Of a stretch of DNA of 64,000 bases, positions 51,329-61,837 are shown one piece after another. Under the pieces are notes generated by a model. That model was given only the letters and a program-made list of their open reading frames with translations, had not been told where the DNA came from and ran no database searches. Every line of letters begins with the position of its first letter. Position 1 is the stretch's first letter. This DNA comes from Dokdonella_A ginsengisoli (GTDB taxonomy: Bacteria; Pseudomonadota; Gammaproteobacteria; Xanthomonadales; Rhodanobacteraceae): contig NZ_JBHSHD010000010.1 in the NCBI RefSeq assembly GCF_042652785.1, positions 957,641 to 1,021,640 on the forward strand, given 5' to 3'. The position numbers and the translations under genes are program-made.

Positions 51329-51764
51329 CGGGGAGACGAAGGCGGCACGGATTCCGCGGCGATGGTCGGCCATCCCTCGTTTTCGGCCACGGCAATCGCC
51401 TGCAGGATTGCGCGATCACAAAACGACGAAATGATCGGCCCACGATCGCTTACGCAACGATGATTCTTTTCCGGGTTCACGACAGCGATCCTTCGGCAAT
51501 CGCACATTGACCACTGACTCCGGAATCAGATGGAACAATTTCCAACTACCTCTCCCTTGAATTTGGGCGACGCACCCCTATGTCAACATGAGGGCCTTCC
51601 ACGTACTGGCGAGCGCAGGAGCGCAACCAGCCACCCCTCCCCATTGCGAACGCAGCGAGCGCACGTCGATCCACGCGCAGCTCGCTTTTTGGTTGCTCCG
51701 ACCTTTCGTTCCAATGGCACTGCCCTCTTTGCGCCTGATCTCGCAAGTCCGATGAGATCGCATC
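51329..51764. other. Intergenic region
   Basis: About 440 nt without a recognised gene on either strand. Short frames here have no family resemblance. Confidence 0.5.
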
Positions 51765-52133
51765 ATGAATACGCCAACCCAAGACCCGCGCCGCATGCGC
51801 TGCTTCGCGACGTTCGAAACCTCGGCGTCCGACGACGACATCCGAATGCTGCTGCTCGGGGACTCGAACTGCGAAGAAGCCGAAATTCGCAACTCTTCCG
51901 ATTCTCCTCCGAACGCCAGTTGGTTCGACGTCTATGCGGATGAAAACCGCCTGAAAGCCGCCATGCACTCCACCGTGTCAGTGCTTCTCGTCCTGGACGA
52001 GGCGGCCGATCGAGGCCTCTTGCACGACTTCAAAGTGCTCGCCGGCGCGCGCATCTGGAAGATGGGTACACGGAAGCTCCGCTGGAAACCGTGCAGGCAC
52101 TATCGCTCCGAGGGAGCGCCTCAATGGGAATGA
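51765..52133 (+). CDS. Hypothetical protein
   Basis: The 122-residue product starts MNTPTQDPRRMRCFATFETS and has SWFDVYADENRLKAAMHSTV followed by SVLLVLDEAADRGLL. There is no signal peptide. No strong Shine-Dalgarno is seen. No family is recognised. The amino-acid balance looks coding. Confidence 0.45.
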   Translation: MNTPTQDPRRMRCFATFETSASDDDIRMLLLGDSNCEEAEIRNSSDSPPNASWFDVYADENRLKAAMHSTVSVLLVLDEAADRGLLHDFKVLAGARIWKMGTRKLRWKPCRHYRSEGAPQWE

Positions 52134-52472
52134 CGATGCCAACGTCGTCCCCGCGCTCCGACGAGCCGTAGCGACGCCGCCATGACAGAGATGTGCCGGC
52201 GCTGAAACCTCTCGCATTCCTCCTCGAATGCCCGCATTTCGAACACGACTTCGGCAGGGAACTTTCGGTGCTCTCTCGCGCGCCGTTGGCGATACCATCC
52301 ACGTGAGAAACCCATCGTCGAGTGCCGCGCGCGTGGACGCACCCGTTCATGGCGCTTTCGATTCGATCCCGCCGCTTTTCCGAACGACAGTTGACCCCAT
52401 CTTTCCCATCCCGGCCGCAGGCAGCCGTGGAAGTGTTAGCCTCCAATTCCGATCCGTTCCGGAACCGCATCG
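52134..52472. other. Spacer before the glucan synthase gene
   Basis: About 340 nt that should contain the glucan synthase promoter. A minus-strand frame of about 64 codons from 52315 (MGFSRGWYRQRRAREHRKFP) is possible, but it has no ribosome-binding site and is not called. Confidence 0.4.
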
Positions 52473-55400
52473 ATGAGATGGCTGTCGTTCTGGGGGAGTC
52501 GTCGCAAGCCCGCCTCCGCATGGCCCTACGCGACGGGCGAAGAGCCCCTGCGCGCCGAACTGCTGAACGCCGAACAGATGGAGGAGCGAGGGCGGGAACT
52601 CTCGCTCGAGCACGAGGCACGCGCCTCGCGTCGTACGGCCAATCCGCTGCTGCAGCGCCTCGGCCAGAACGCCGAGGTCATTCGTGGATGCTGCCGGTTG
52701 CTCGCCGACGCAATCAGGGACAACCACAAGGTCACTCCGGCCGGCGAATGGCTGCTCGACAATCTGTATCTCATCGACGAGCAGATCCGCACGGCGCGGC
52801 GTCATCTCCCCCGCCGTTACAGCTGGCAGCTGCCGGTGCTCGACAACGGCCCGTCCGCCGGCCTGCCGCGTGTCTACGACATCGCCCTGAAAGCGATCTC
52901 CCACGGTGACGGCCGCTTCGACGAGGAGTCGCTGCGCCGCTTCGTCGCCGCCTACCAGGAGACCGTGTCGCTGACGCTCGGCGAACTGTGGGCGATACCG
53001 ATCGTGCTCCGGCTTGCGCTGGTCGAAAATCTCAGGCGCGTCGCCTACAGCGTCCGCTCCGACCGCATCGAACGCAACATCGCGATCCGTTGGGCGAATT
53101 CCCTGATCGAGGTCTCCCACCGCGATCCGACCAGCCTCATCCTGGTCGCCGCCGACATGGCGCGCGAGCGCCCGCCACTGTCGAGTTCGTTCGTGTCCGA
53201 GCTCGAGCACCGGCTGCAGCCGCTGGGAGAGGCCCTGTCATTGCCTCTCACCTGGATCGACCAGCGCTTGGCGGAGTCGGGTCTGAACAGCACCCAGCTC
53301 GTGCAGCGCGCCCAGCACGAGCAGGCCGCCGACCAGGTTTCCGTGAGCAACTGCATCGGCAGCCTCCGGCTCCTCGATGCGCTGGACTGGAAATCGTTCG
53401 TCGAGTCCGTCAGCACGGTCGAGAGCATCCTCCGCCGGGATCCCGCGGGCGTCTATCCGAGGATGAACTTCCCGACTCGCGACATGTACCGGCACGTGGT
53501 CGAGAGGACTGCCCGCGAGGCGGGTGTCGCGGAAGTCGCGCTCGCGTCCACGGTCGTCGAGATGAACCTCCAGTCCGTCGGCGACGATCCTTCGGCGCTG
53601 GATCGGCACGTCGGGTACTACCTGATCGGTGACGGCCACGCGGACCTGCGCCAGCGCTGCGGCCTCCAGCGGCGCGTCCTGGCTCCGGCTTCGAGGCGTC
53701 CCGGCAGCACGTCGCTGCCGCTGTATCTGCTGTCGCTGGTCACTTTGGGCGTCACGCTCCTGGGACCCGTGCTGAACCATCTCTTCGCGGACGAGATCGC
53801 CATCTGGCTCAAGGCCACCGCCCTTCTCCTGGCCTCGATCGGAATCAGCCAGCTCGCCGTCGCGCTGATCAGTCGCCTGTCGGCATTCGCCGTCGCCCCG
53901 CATCCGCTGCCGCAGCTGGACTTCCGCGAGGGCATTCCGCCCGAAGCGGCGACACTCGTCGCCATACCAACCCTATTGCCGAACGTGAACGCCGCCCGGC
54001 GTCTGGTCGACGATCTCGAAGTGCGCTATCTCGCCAATCGCGACGAGAACCTCCATTTCGCGCTGCTGACGGATTTCGCCGACGCTCCCGAGGCCGTCCT
54101 TCCATCCGACGGCGACGTCTTGGCAGCCGCCACCGAAGGCATCGAGAGGCTCAACGCGCGCTACGGGAACGGCCGATTCTTCCTGCTGCACCGGCCTCGG
54201 CAATGGAACGAGCACGAGGCGGCGTGGATGGGGAGCGAGCGCAAGCGCGGCAAGCTCGCCGATCTCAATGCGCTGCTTCGCGGCAACGGCGGCGACCGGT
54301 TCTCGAAGATTGTGGGCAATCCCGACCTGCTGCGCGGCACGCGCTACGTGATCACGCTCGACAGCGATTCGCAGTTGCCGCGCGACTCGGCTCGCGAACT
54401 CGTCGAGACTATGGAGCACCTGCTCAATCGTCCGCGCTTCGACAGGAGTCTGAACCTCGTCGTCGGCGGCTACGGCATCCTGCAGCCGCGTGTCGCCAGC
54501 GCGCTGCCTCAGGGCGGCATGTCGTCGTACGCGAAGCTTTTCGGCGGCGATGCCGGAATGGATCCCTATACGCGCGCGGTGTCCGACACCTACCAGGACC
54601 TCTTCGGCGAGGGCTCCTTCATAGGCAAGGGCATCTACGACGTCGACGCGTTCGAGCGAGTCACCGAAGGAAGGTTCCCTGACAACCGCATCCTGAGCCA
54701 CGACCTGCTGGAGGGCTGCTACGCCCGCTCTGGCCTTGCGAGCGGGATCGAACTCTACGAGGTGTATCCGCAGACCTATCTCGCCGACGCCAAACGCCGG
54801 CATCGCTGGATGCGCGGCGACTGGCAGATCGCCGAATGGCTGTTCCCGTACGTGCCCACGGGCCACGGCGAGCGTGCCAGGAACCCTCTTTCCACGCTGT
54901 CCCGCTGGAAGATTCTCGACAACCTGCGTCGAAGCCTGGTTCCGATCGCACTCTTTGCGCTGCTGCTGCTCGGCTGGCTCTGGCTTCCGTCACCGGCCTT
55001 CTGGACGGCGCTCGTGATCGAGATCCTCGTCGTGGCGACGGTCGTGGATCTCGGACTGACGGTCGCCGGCCCGAGGGAAGAAAGCGGCTCCCTCGAACGT
55101 TTGAGAGGCTTTCTCGGCGACGCCGCACATCGTCTGGCGCAGATCGTCGTGAGCGCCGCGCTGCTGCCGTTCGAGGCATGGCTGAGCCTCGACGCGATCA
55201 CGCGAACCTACTGGCGCGTGCACGTATCCCGCCGTCGCCTGCTGCAATGGAGCGTGTCGAGCAGCGTTCAGGCGCGCGATCGCAACCATCTGGGGGCGTC
55301 GATCGCCACCATGTGGATCGCGCCGGCGTCGTCGATCGCCATCGGCCTGTGCCTCCTGCACCGCGACAGCTTCCTGCTGGCGCTTCCGTGGCTGGTCGCG

Positions 55401-58400
55401 TGGGCCGCCTCGCCGATTCTCGTCTGGCTCCTCAGCGCCGCGCCAAGTCCGCGCACGCAGACGCTCTCCCCCACCCAGACCCTCTTTCTGCGCGGCGTCG
55501 CACGTCGGACGTGGAATTTCTTCGAGCATTTCGTCGGCGCCGAAGACCACTGGCTCCCGCCGGACAACTACCAGGAACATCCGATCCCCAAGACCGCTCA
55601 TCGCACGTCGCCGACCAACATCGGGCTCTACCTGTTGTCGACACTCACGGCGCACGACCTCGGCTACCTGTCACTGAGCGAGCTGATCGAACGCCTGTCG
55701 CGGACCTTTGAAACGCTGGAGCGGCTGCCGCGCCACCACGGTCATTTCTACAACTGGTACAGCACGACGAGCTTGCAACCCTTGGCGCCGCTCTACGTCT
55801 CGACCGTCGACAGCGGCAACCTGGTCGCCCATCTGCTCACGCTGCGGCAAGGCTTGCTGGAGCGAAGACACGCGCCCGCCGTGACGTCGTCCGTCTTCGC
55901 GGGCCTGCGCGACTCGCTCTGCGTCGCGGTCGAAAGCGACCCGCATCCCGCACACGAGCGCTGGACGTCGCTCGCCCGCCTGCTCGACGAGCAGGAGACG
56001 CTGGCGCCCAGGACTGCCGGCGAGCTGCATGCGACGCTGACCGCGCTGGACGAGAAGCTGGACGGCCTGCGGGAGCCGGCCGCGGACGGAACCTTCGACG
56101 CGGCCCTCGAAATGCACCGCCGGATTCGCGCGACACTCGCCGACATCGAGCTCTTCTTCGGGTCGGCCGAAGCGGATGCCGCGAACCTGGCGCGCAGCCT
56201 CGGCTCAACCCTTCGCGATCTCGGCTCCTGCCGGGACCACGAGGGCAGCGGCACCGGCCGCCCGCCGGCGTCGGGCGCCTGCGACGCGCTCGAAGCCCTC
56301 GCCGCCCGCTGCACCGAACTCGCCCGCGTCGACTTCGACTTCCTCTACGACGAGGACCGCTCGCTGTTCACGATCGGCTACAACGTGACCGAGCGGCGAC
56401 GCGACGCGGGCTTCTACGACCTGCTCGCCTCGGAAGCCCGGCTCGGCGTCTTCGTCGCGATCGCCCAGGGCGAGGTGGCCCAGGACACGTGGTTCTCGCT
56501 CGGCCGCCTGCTCACCCGTACGGCGGGACGGCAAGTCCTGCTGTCGTGGAGCGGCTCGATGTTCGAGTACCTGATGCCCCAGCTCGTCATGCCGTCGTTT
56601 CCGGGAACCCTGCTCGACGAGACCTTCCGCTCCGCCGTCGCGGGCCAGATGGCGTATGCGCGCAGCAAGCACGTCCCCTGGGGCATCTCCGAGTCGGGCT
56701 ACAACATGACCGACGCCGCCCAGAACTACCAGTATCGCGCCTTCGGCGTGCCCGGCCTTGGGCTGCAGCGGGGCCTGGCGCAGGACCTGGTGATTGCTCC
56801 CTATGCCAGTGCCCTGGCACTGACCGTGCTGCCCGGCGATGCCGAGCGCAATCTGCGCACGCTGGCGGACAACGGCTGGCTGACTCCGTTCGGCTACTAC
56901 GAGGCGATCGACTACACGAGCGAGCGGGTACCGCCCGGCGAGACCTGCGCCGTCGTGCGCTCGTTCATGGCGCATCACCACGGCATGACCCTGCTCGCCG
57001 TCGCGCACGCCGTGCTCGACCGGCCGATGCAGAAGCGCTTCGCGGCCGACCCTCAGCTCAAGGCGACCATGCTCCTGCTCCAGGAACGCACGCCGCGCTC
57101 CGTGATCAACTGGAGCAGCAATCCGGCCATGGTCGACGTGCGTTCGGCGGAGGACGCGCCGCAAACCGCGGTACGTGTCTTCGCGCAGGCCGATACGCGC
57201 CGGCCGGCGGTACAGCTGCTGACCAACGGCCACTACCAGGTGATGGTCACCAACAGCGGCGGCGGCTACAGCCGTTGGCACGATCTCGCCGTCACGCGCT
57301 GGCGAGAGGACGCCACACGCGACCCATGGGGAGTGTTCTGCTATCTGCGCGACATGGAAACCGGCAAGGTCTGGTCGAACACGCCGGTGCCCGTGCCGAC
57401 GGCCGTCGACGCCTCCGAGGCGGTCTTCACCGAATCGTCGGTGGAGTTCCGCCGGCGCCTCGACGACATCGAGGCGCACACCCAGATCGTGGTGTCGCCC
57501 GAGGACGACATCGAGCTGCGCCGCATCCGCCTCACCAACCGGTCCCGTGTGCCGCGCACCGTCGAGGTCACGAGCTACGCGGAAGTGGTGCTGTCGTCGG
57601 GCGTCGCCGATTCGCTGCATCCGGCCTTCGGCAACCTGTTCGTGCAGACCCAGGTGCTGCCCGACCGCGATTCGATCCTGGCGACGAGGCGGACGCGAAC
57701 CGGCGAGGACCCGCAGCGCTGGATGATGCACCTGCTGGCGCTGCACGGCGCGCAATCGCAGCGGACGTCGTTCGAGACCGATCGCCTGCGCTTCCTCGGA
57801 CGCAACAACGGTGCCGGGAACGCCGCGGCGGCCCACTCGACCGGGGAACTCTCGGGCACATGCGGTTCCGTACTCGATCCCATCGTGTCGATCCGGCAGC
57901 GCGTACTGCTCCTTCCGGATCAACCGGTCGTGTTCGACCTCGTCCTCGGCGTCGCCTCGAGCAGGGAGCACTGCGTCGCGCTCATCGAGAAATACCGCGA
58001 CCGGCACCTCGCCGACCGCGCGATCGAGATCGCCTGGACGCACAACCGGATAACGCTCGGACAGATCAACATCAGCGAAGTGGATGCGCAGATCTACGCG
58101 CGGCTCGCCGCAGCGATCCTGTACGCCGATCCCTCCCTCCGGAGCCGGGCATCGACGATCGCCAGCAACCGGCTCGCGCAGCCGGGCCTGTGGGCCCACG
58201 GCATCTCGGGGGACCTGCCGATCGTCCTGGTGCAATTGTCGGGGCCGGACAAGCTCGACCTCGTGCGCAGGCTGGTGAATGCGCACGTCTACTGCCGCAT
58301 GAAGGGACTGGGCTTCGACCTGGTCATCTGGAACGAAGAGCGCGGAGGCTACCGACAGGCGCTTCACGACGAGATCATGGCGATCATCGGCACCAGTGCC

Positions 58401-61028
58401 GATGCAGGACTGCTCGACCGTCCGGGCGGAGTCTTCGTGCGCTCGATCGAGCAGATCAACCACGAGGACCGCGTGCTGATGCTATCGATCGCGCGCGTCG
58501 TCCTGTCGGACCAGGCCGGCTCGCTCCTGGAGCAGCTCAATCCGGACAGGACCCTGCGCAGCGACATCGTCGTGCCCGACCTGGTCGCCACGCGCGCACC
58601 CGAACCGGACAGCCGGCAATCCTTCCCGCTCCCGCCGCGCACGCTGGTCAACGATCTCGGCGGTTTCGGCGCCGACGGCACGGAATACATCATCGCCGTC
58701 GACGAAACGCACAAGACCCCGCTGCCGTGGGTCAACGTGATCGCCAACCCGCATTTCGGATGCGTCGTGTCGGAGAGCGGCTCCGGATACACGTGGCGCG
58801 ACAACGCGCACGAGTACCGGATCACGCCCTGGAGCAACGATCCGGTCACCGACCCCTGCGGCGAGGCGTTCTACCTCCGCGACGAGGAAAGCGGCGCGTA
58901 CTGGTCGCCGACGCCCAGCCCTTGCCCCGGGTACGGGCGCTACGTCGTGCGCCACGGCTTCGGCTACAGCGTGTTCGAGCACGTCGAAGGAGGCATCACC
59001 AGCCATCTGCGCGTGCACGTCGATCCCGACGCGCCGGTGAAGTTCTTCATGCTGAGGCTGAAGAACGACTCGCACCGCCCGCGGAAACTGTCGGTCACCG
59101 GGTACGTCGAATGGGTGCTCGGCGATCTGCGCGAAAAGACCGCCACGCACGTCGTCACGGAACTCGACGCAACCGGCGCGCTGATGGCGCGCAACGCTTA
59201 CAGCATCGAGTTCCCGAGCCACGTTGCATTCTTCGACGTCGACAACGCACAACGCACCCTGAGCGGCGACCGCACCGAATTCATCGGGCGCAATTCGTCG
59301 CTGGGAAGGCCGGCTGCGATGTCGCGGCAATCACTGAGCGGACGCCTCGGCGCGGCCATGGATCCCTGCGGCGCCATACAGATTCCGATTGAACTCGCCG
59401 CAGGCGAGTCGCGTGACCTCATCTTCCGCCTGGGCGTCGGCCAGAATCGCGTGGAGGCGACGTCCCTCGTGGAGCGGTTTCGGCGCAACGGCTCCGCGCG
59501 GGCTTCTTTCGAGGCCGTGCAAGCGCAATGGCGCCGGCTGCTCGGCGCCATCACCGTGCGTTCGCCGGATCCGACGCTCGACGTGTTGAGCAACGGATGG
59601 CTGCTGTACCAGGTCGTCAGCTGCAGGCTGTGGGCGCGCAGCGGCTTCTACCAGTCCGGCGGCGCATTCGGCTTCCGCGATCAATTGCAGGACGCCATGG
59701 CGCTCGTGCACGCCGACGCGTCGCTGCTGCGCGAGCAGATCCTTTTGTGTGCTTCACGGCAATTCATCGAGGGCGACGTTCAGCATTGGTGGCATCCGCC
59801 GGCCGGGCGAGGCGTCCGCACGCAATGTTCAGACGACTTTCTCTGGCTTCCGCTGGCGACGGCGCGCTATGTCGAAGCGACCGCGGACGACACCGTCCTG
59901 GCCGAGCCGATCGGATTTCTCGAAGGCCGCCTGCTCAATCCCCGCGAGGAGTCTTACTACGACATGCCGCTACGCTCGCCCCAGAAGGCGGACCTGTACG
60001 AGCATTGCCGGCGAGCGATCGAGCGGGGCCTTCGCACCGGCTCGCACGGACTGCCGCTGATCGGCAGCGGCGACTGGAACGACGGGATGAACAACGTCGG
60101 CCGCGAAGGTCGCGGAGAGAGCGTCTGGCTCGGCTTCTTCCTCCATCACGTGCTGACGAAGTTCGAGCCGATCGCTCAGCGCCGCGGCGACGATACGTTT
60201 TCGCAGCGTTGTCGGGAGCATGCGGAAAACCTGAAACGGTCACTCGAGGAAACGGCCTGGGACGGCGACTGGTACCTTCGCGCCTATTTCGACGACGGCA
60301 CGCCTCTGGGCTCGGCGAGCAACCGCGAATGCCGCATCGACGCGATCTGCCAGAGCTGGGCGAAGCTGTCCGGTGCCGCACCCGAGCATCGGGTCGAGCG
60401 CGCCCTGGATGCGGTGGATCGTCACCTGGTGGATGCGGACGGCAAGCTGATCAGACTGCTGGAACCGCCGTTCGACACCGCCGAACCCGATCCCGGCTAC
60501 ATCCGCGGCTACGTGCCGGGCGTCCGCGAGAACGGCGGGCAGTACACGCATGCCGCCGTCTGGACGGTCATGGCGTTCTTCGCCGCCGGCCGCGTCGAAC
60601 GGGCATGGCAGCTCTTCGACATGATCAATCCGGTGCGGCACGCGCACAATCCCGGCGACGTCGACATCTACAAGGTGGAGCCCTACGTGCTCGCCGCCGA
60701 CGTGCTCGCCGTTCCACCGCATGTCGGGCGCGGCGGCTGGACCTGGTACACCGGTTCGGCGGGATGGATGTACCGTCTGATCGCGGAGTCCATGTTGGGA
60801 CTTTCCAGAAGTGGCGGTCGGCTGTTCGTGCGGCCGAACCTGCCGGCGAAATGGAACACGCTGGAAATCGACTATCGATTCGGCGAGGGGACGTATCGGA
60901 TCCGTGTGGTACGCGCCGGAGAGGGCTCCACGGCGCTCGAAGTGAACGGCATTCCGCAGGAAGACATGAGCCTTGCGCTCGCGCCGGAACGCGCAGTCCA
61001 CGAAGTGCTGGTGCGGATTGCGGGATAG
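52473..61028 (+). CDS. ndvB: Cyclic beta-1,2-glucan synthase (NdvB/ChvB type)
   Basis: The 2851-residue inner-membrane enzyme matches the size and order of NdvB/ChvB. Membrane helices lie near residues 410-480. A GT84 glycosyltransferase follows, with the DxD-type VITLDSDSQLPRDS (about 625) and the RWMRGDWQ segment (about 775). More helices lie at about 825-1000. A glycoamylase-like domain has SFMAHHHGMTLLAVAHAV (about 1498). Tandem GH94-type beta-sandwich and catalytic domains end with GSGDWNDGMNNVG (about 2531), holding the phosphorylase Asp. It polymerises, trims and cyclises glucan for the periplasm, aiding osmotic adaptation and host interaction in other bacteria. No frameshift is seen. 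The ribosome-binding site is weak (CCGGAACC). Confidence 0.93.
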   Translation: MRWLSFWGSRRKPASAWPYATGEEPLRAELLNAEQMEERGRELSLEHEARASRRTANPLLQRLGQNAEVIRGCCRLLADAIRDNHKVTPAGEWLLDNLYLIDEQIRTARRHLPRRYSWQLPVLDNGPSAGLPRVYDIALKAISHGDGRFDEESLRRFVAAYQETVSLTLGELWAIPIVLRLALVENLRRVAYSVRSDRIERNIAIRWANSLIEVSHRDPTSLILVAADMARERPPLSSSFVSELEHRLQPLGEALSLPLTWIDQRLAESGLNSTQLVQRAQHEQAADQVSVSNCIGSLRLLDALDWKSFVESVSTVESILRRDPAGVYPRMNFPTRDMYRHVVERTAREAGVAEVALASTVVEMNLQSVGDDPSALDRHVGYYLIGDGHADLRQRCGLQRRVLAPASRRPGSTSLPLYLLSLVTLGVTLLGPVLNHLFADEIAIWLKATALLLASIGISQLAVALISRLSAFAVAPHPLPQLDFREGIPPEAATLVAIPTLLPNVNAARRLVDDLEVRYLANRDENLHFALLTDFADAPEAVLPSDGDVLAAATEGIERLNARYGNGRFFLLHRPRQWNEHEAAWMGSERKRGKLADLNALLRGNGGDRFSKIVGNPDLLRGTRYVITLDSDSQLPRDSARELVETMEHLLNRPRFDRSLNLVVGGYGILQPRVASALPQGGMSSYAKLFGGDAGMDPYTRAVSDTYQDLFGEGSFIGKGIYDVDAFERVTEGRFPDNRILSHDLLEGCYARSGLASGIELYEVYPQTYLADAKRRHRWMRGDWQIAEWLFPYVPTGHGERARNPLSTLSRWKILDNLRRSLVPIALFALLLLGWLWLPSPAFWTALVIEILVVATVVDLGLTVAGPREESGSLERLRGFLGDAAHRLAQIVVSAALLPFEAWLSLDAITRTYWRVHVSRRRLLQWSVSSSVQARDRNHLGASIATMWIAPASSIAIGLCLLHRDSFLLALPWLVAWAASPILVWLLSAAPSPRTQTLSPTQTLFLRGVARRTWNFFEHFVGAEDHWLPPDNYQEHPIPKTAHRTSPTNIGLYLLSTLTAHDLGYLSLSELIERLSRTFETLERLPRHHGHFYNWYSTTSLQPLAPLYVSTVDSGNLVAHLLTLRQGLLERRHAPAVTSSVFAGLRDSLCVAVESDPHPAHERWTSLARLLDEQETLAPRTAGELHATLTALDEKLDGLREPAADGTFDAALEMHRRIRATLADIELFFGSAEADAANLARSLGSTLRDLGSCRDHEGSGTGRPPASGACDALEALAARCTELARVDFDFLYDEDRSLFTIGYNVTERRRDAGFYDLLASEARLGVFVAIAQGEVAQDTWFSLGRLLTRTAGRQVLLSWSGSMFEYLMPQLVMPSFPGTLLDETFRSAVAGQMAYARSKHVPWGISESGYNMTDAAQNYQYRAFGVPGLGLQRGLAQDLVIAPYASALALTVLPGDAERNLRTLADNGWLTPFGYYEAIDYTSERVPPGETCAVVRSFMAHHHGMTLLAVAHAVLDRPMQKRFAADPQLKATMLLLQERTPRSVINWSSNPAMVDVRSAEDAPQTAVRVFAQADTRRPAVQLLTNGHYQVMVTNSGGGYSRWHDLAVTRWREDATRDPWGVFCYLRDMETGKVWSNTPVPVPTAVDASEAVFTESSVEFRRRLDDIEAHTQIVVSPEDDIELRRIRLTNRSRVPRTVEVTSYAEVVLSSGVADSLHPAFGNLFVQTQVLPDRDSILATRRTRTGEDPQRWMMHLLALHGAQSQRTSFETDRLRFLGRNNGAGNAAAAHSTGELSGTCGSVLDPIVSIRQRVLLLPDQPVVFDLVLGVASSREHCVALIEKYRDRHLADRAIEIAWTHNRITLGQINISEVDAQIYARLAAAILYADPSLRSRASTIASNRLAQPGLWAHGISGDLPIVLVQLSGPDKLDLVRRLVNAHVYCRMKGLGFDLVIWNEERGGYRQALHDEIMAIIGTSADAGLLDRPGGVFVRSIEQINHEDRVLMLSIARVVLSDQAGSLLEQLNPDRTLRSDIVVPDLVATRAPEPDSRQSFPLPPRTLVNDLGGFGADGTEYIIAVDETHKTPLPWVNVIANPHFGCVVSESGSGYTWRDNAHEYRITPWSNDPVTDPCGEAFYLRDEESGAYWSPTPSPCPGYGRYVVRHGFGYSVFEHVEGGITSHLRVHVDPDAPVKFFMLRLKNDSHRPRKLSVTGYVEWVLGDLREKTATHVVTELDATGALMARNAYSIEFPSHVAFFDVDNAQRTLSGDRTEFIGRNSSLGRPAAMSRQSLSGRLGAAMDPCGAIQIPIELAAGESRDLIFRLGVGQNRVEATSLVERFRRNGSARASFEAVQAQWRRLLGAITVRSPDPTLDVLSNGWLLYQVVSCRLWARSGFYQSGGAFGFRDQLQDAMALVHADASLLREQILLCASRQFIEGDVQHWWHPPAGRGVRTQCSDDFLWLPLATARYVEATADDTVLAEPIGFLEGRLLNPREESYYDMPLRSPQKADLYEHCRRAIERGLRTGSHGLPLIGSGDWNDGMNNVGREGRGESVWLGFFLHHVLTKFEPIAQRRGDDTFSQRCREHAENLKRSLEETAWDGDWYLRAYFDDGTPLGSASNRECRIDAICQSWAKLSGAAPEHRVERALDAVDRHLVDADGKLIRLLEPPFDTAEPDPGYIRGYVPGVRENGGQYTHAAVWTVMAFFAAGRVERAWQLFDMINPVRHAHNPGDVDIYKVEPYVLAADVLAVPPHVGRGGWTWYTGSAGWMYRLIAESMLGLSRSGGRLFVRPNLPAKWNTLEIDYRFGEGTYRIRVVRAGEGSTALEVNGIPQEDMSLALAPERAVHEVLVRIAG

Positions 61029-61069
61029 AGGCAGCCCCGCGTTGGCACGATCCCGCCGGCTTCACTCCT

Positions 61070-61270
61070 TCAGGAAACAGCGCTCGAGTGGCTGAACGGT
61101 TCATGTGCCTGCTCCAGCGCGCTTTCGAGATCCTGCAGCAATACGTAAAGCATCTCGATCGCCTGCCACTCCGGCGTGGGCATCTGCCCATCGTGGTCGC
61201 TCCGTGCGCGGGCCAGCAAGGTCTCTAAAGCACGACTCTTCTGCCGATATTCCTCGAATGAAAGAAGCAT
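61070..61270 (-). CDS. Small hypothetical helical protein
   Basis: The 66-residue product MLLSFEEYRQKSRALETLLA continues with PTPEWQAIEMLYVLLQDLE and is probably all alpha-helical. ATG at 61270 is preceded by GAGGATG with a 5-7 nt spacer; a longer in-frame version upstream is less likely. It is convergent with ndvB, 41 nt apart. No family is recognised. Confidence 0.55.
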   Translation of the reverse strand: MLLSFEEYRQKSRALETLLARARSDHDGQMPTPEWQAIEMLYVLLQDLESALEQAHEPFSHSSAVS

Positions 61271-61694
61271 GTGGGCATCCTCGCGTTGATCGAACACGCC
61301 GCCATCGGCGGACAGCCCCGGCACCACACGCAGGGTCGCCTCTCCGCCACTGTAGCCACTACGCCCCCTTCACCCGATCATCCACAGGTCACGCAAACCC
61401 GTGTGGTTAAAGGATCTTTCTTCGATTGATGCAGCTCTTCTACCGCCACTTTTAGCGCAAGGGGCGCAGAGCTTTTGCTGGCGCGGGAGATGGAACTCCT
61501 TGTTGGGATAGCGACGTTTTCCGACACCATCATCAATCGGTTGACAGCATACCAGCTACCTCGTCGTTCCCTCGCTCACACATAGCCTCAGGCAGATCAT
61601 TGGCGCTGCAAAGTCGACCTTTGGTCGGCCTTCAGATTGTTTGGGGTGGCTCATGTGCCAGCTCGCCGGAAGCCCGATCTCGCGCGCTATGGGC
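61271..61694. other. Gene-poor region entering the right repeat
   Basis: No gene is recognised. The long direct repeat begins at about 61374. Confidence 0.5.
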
Positions 61695-61798
61695 CTAGAA
61701 CTCGCGCCGTCGCGTGTAGTGGCCGGACTTCATACCCGCCCACCAAGCCGAACGCGACACCGGAGTGACCGCGGGAATGGCTAACCGCCCATCCGGTA
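61695..61798 (-). pseudogene. AlpA fragment (right repeat copy)
   Basis: The minus strand reads PDGRLAIPAVTPVSRSAWWA then GMKSGHYTRRREF and a stop. This is the AlpA recognition segment with a different end from the left copy, so the two remnants have diverged. Confidence 0.75.
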
Positions 61799-61837
61799 TA
61801 CCGGGCTGGACCGATACAGGCGTGTCGAAAACCGCGA

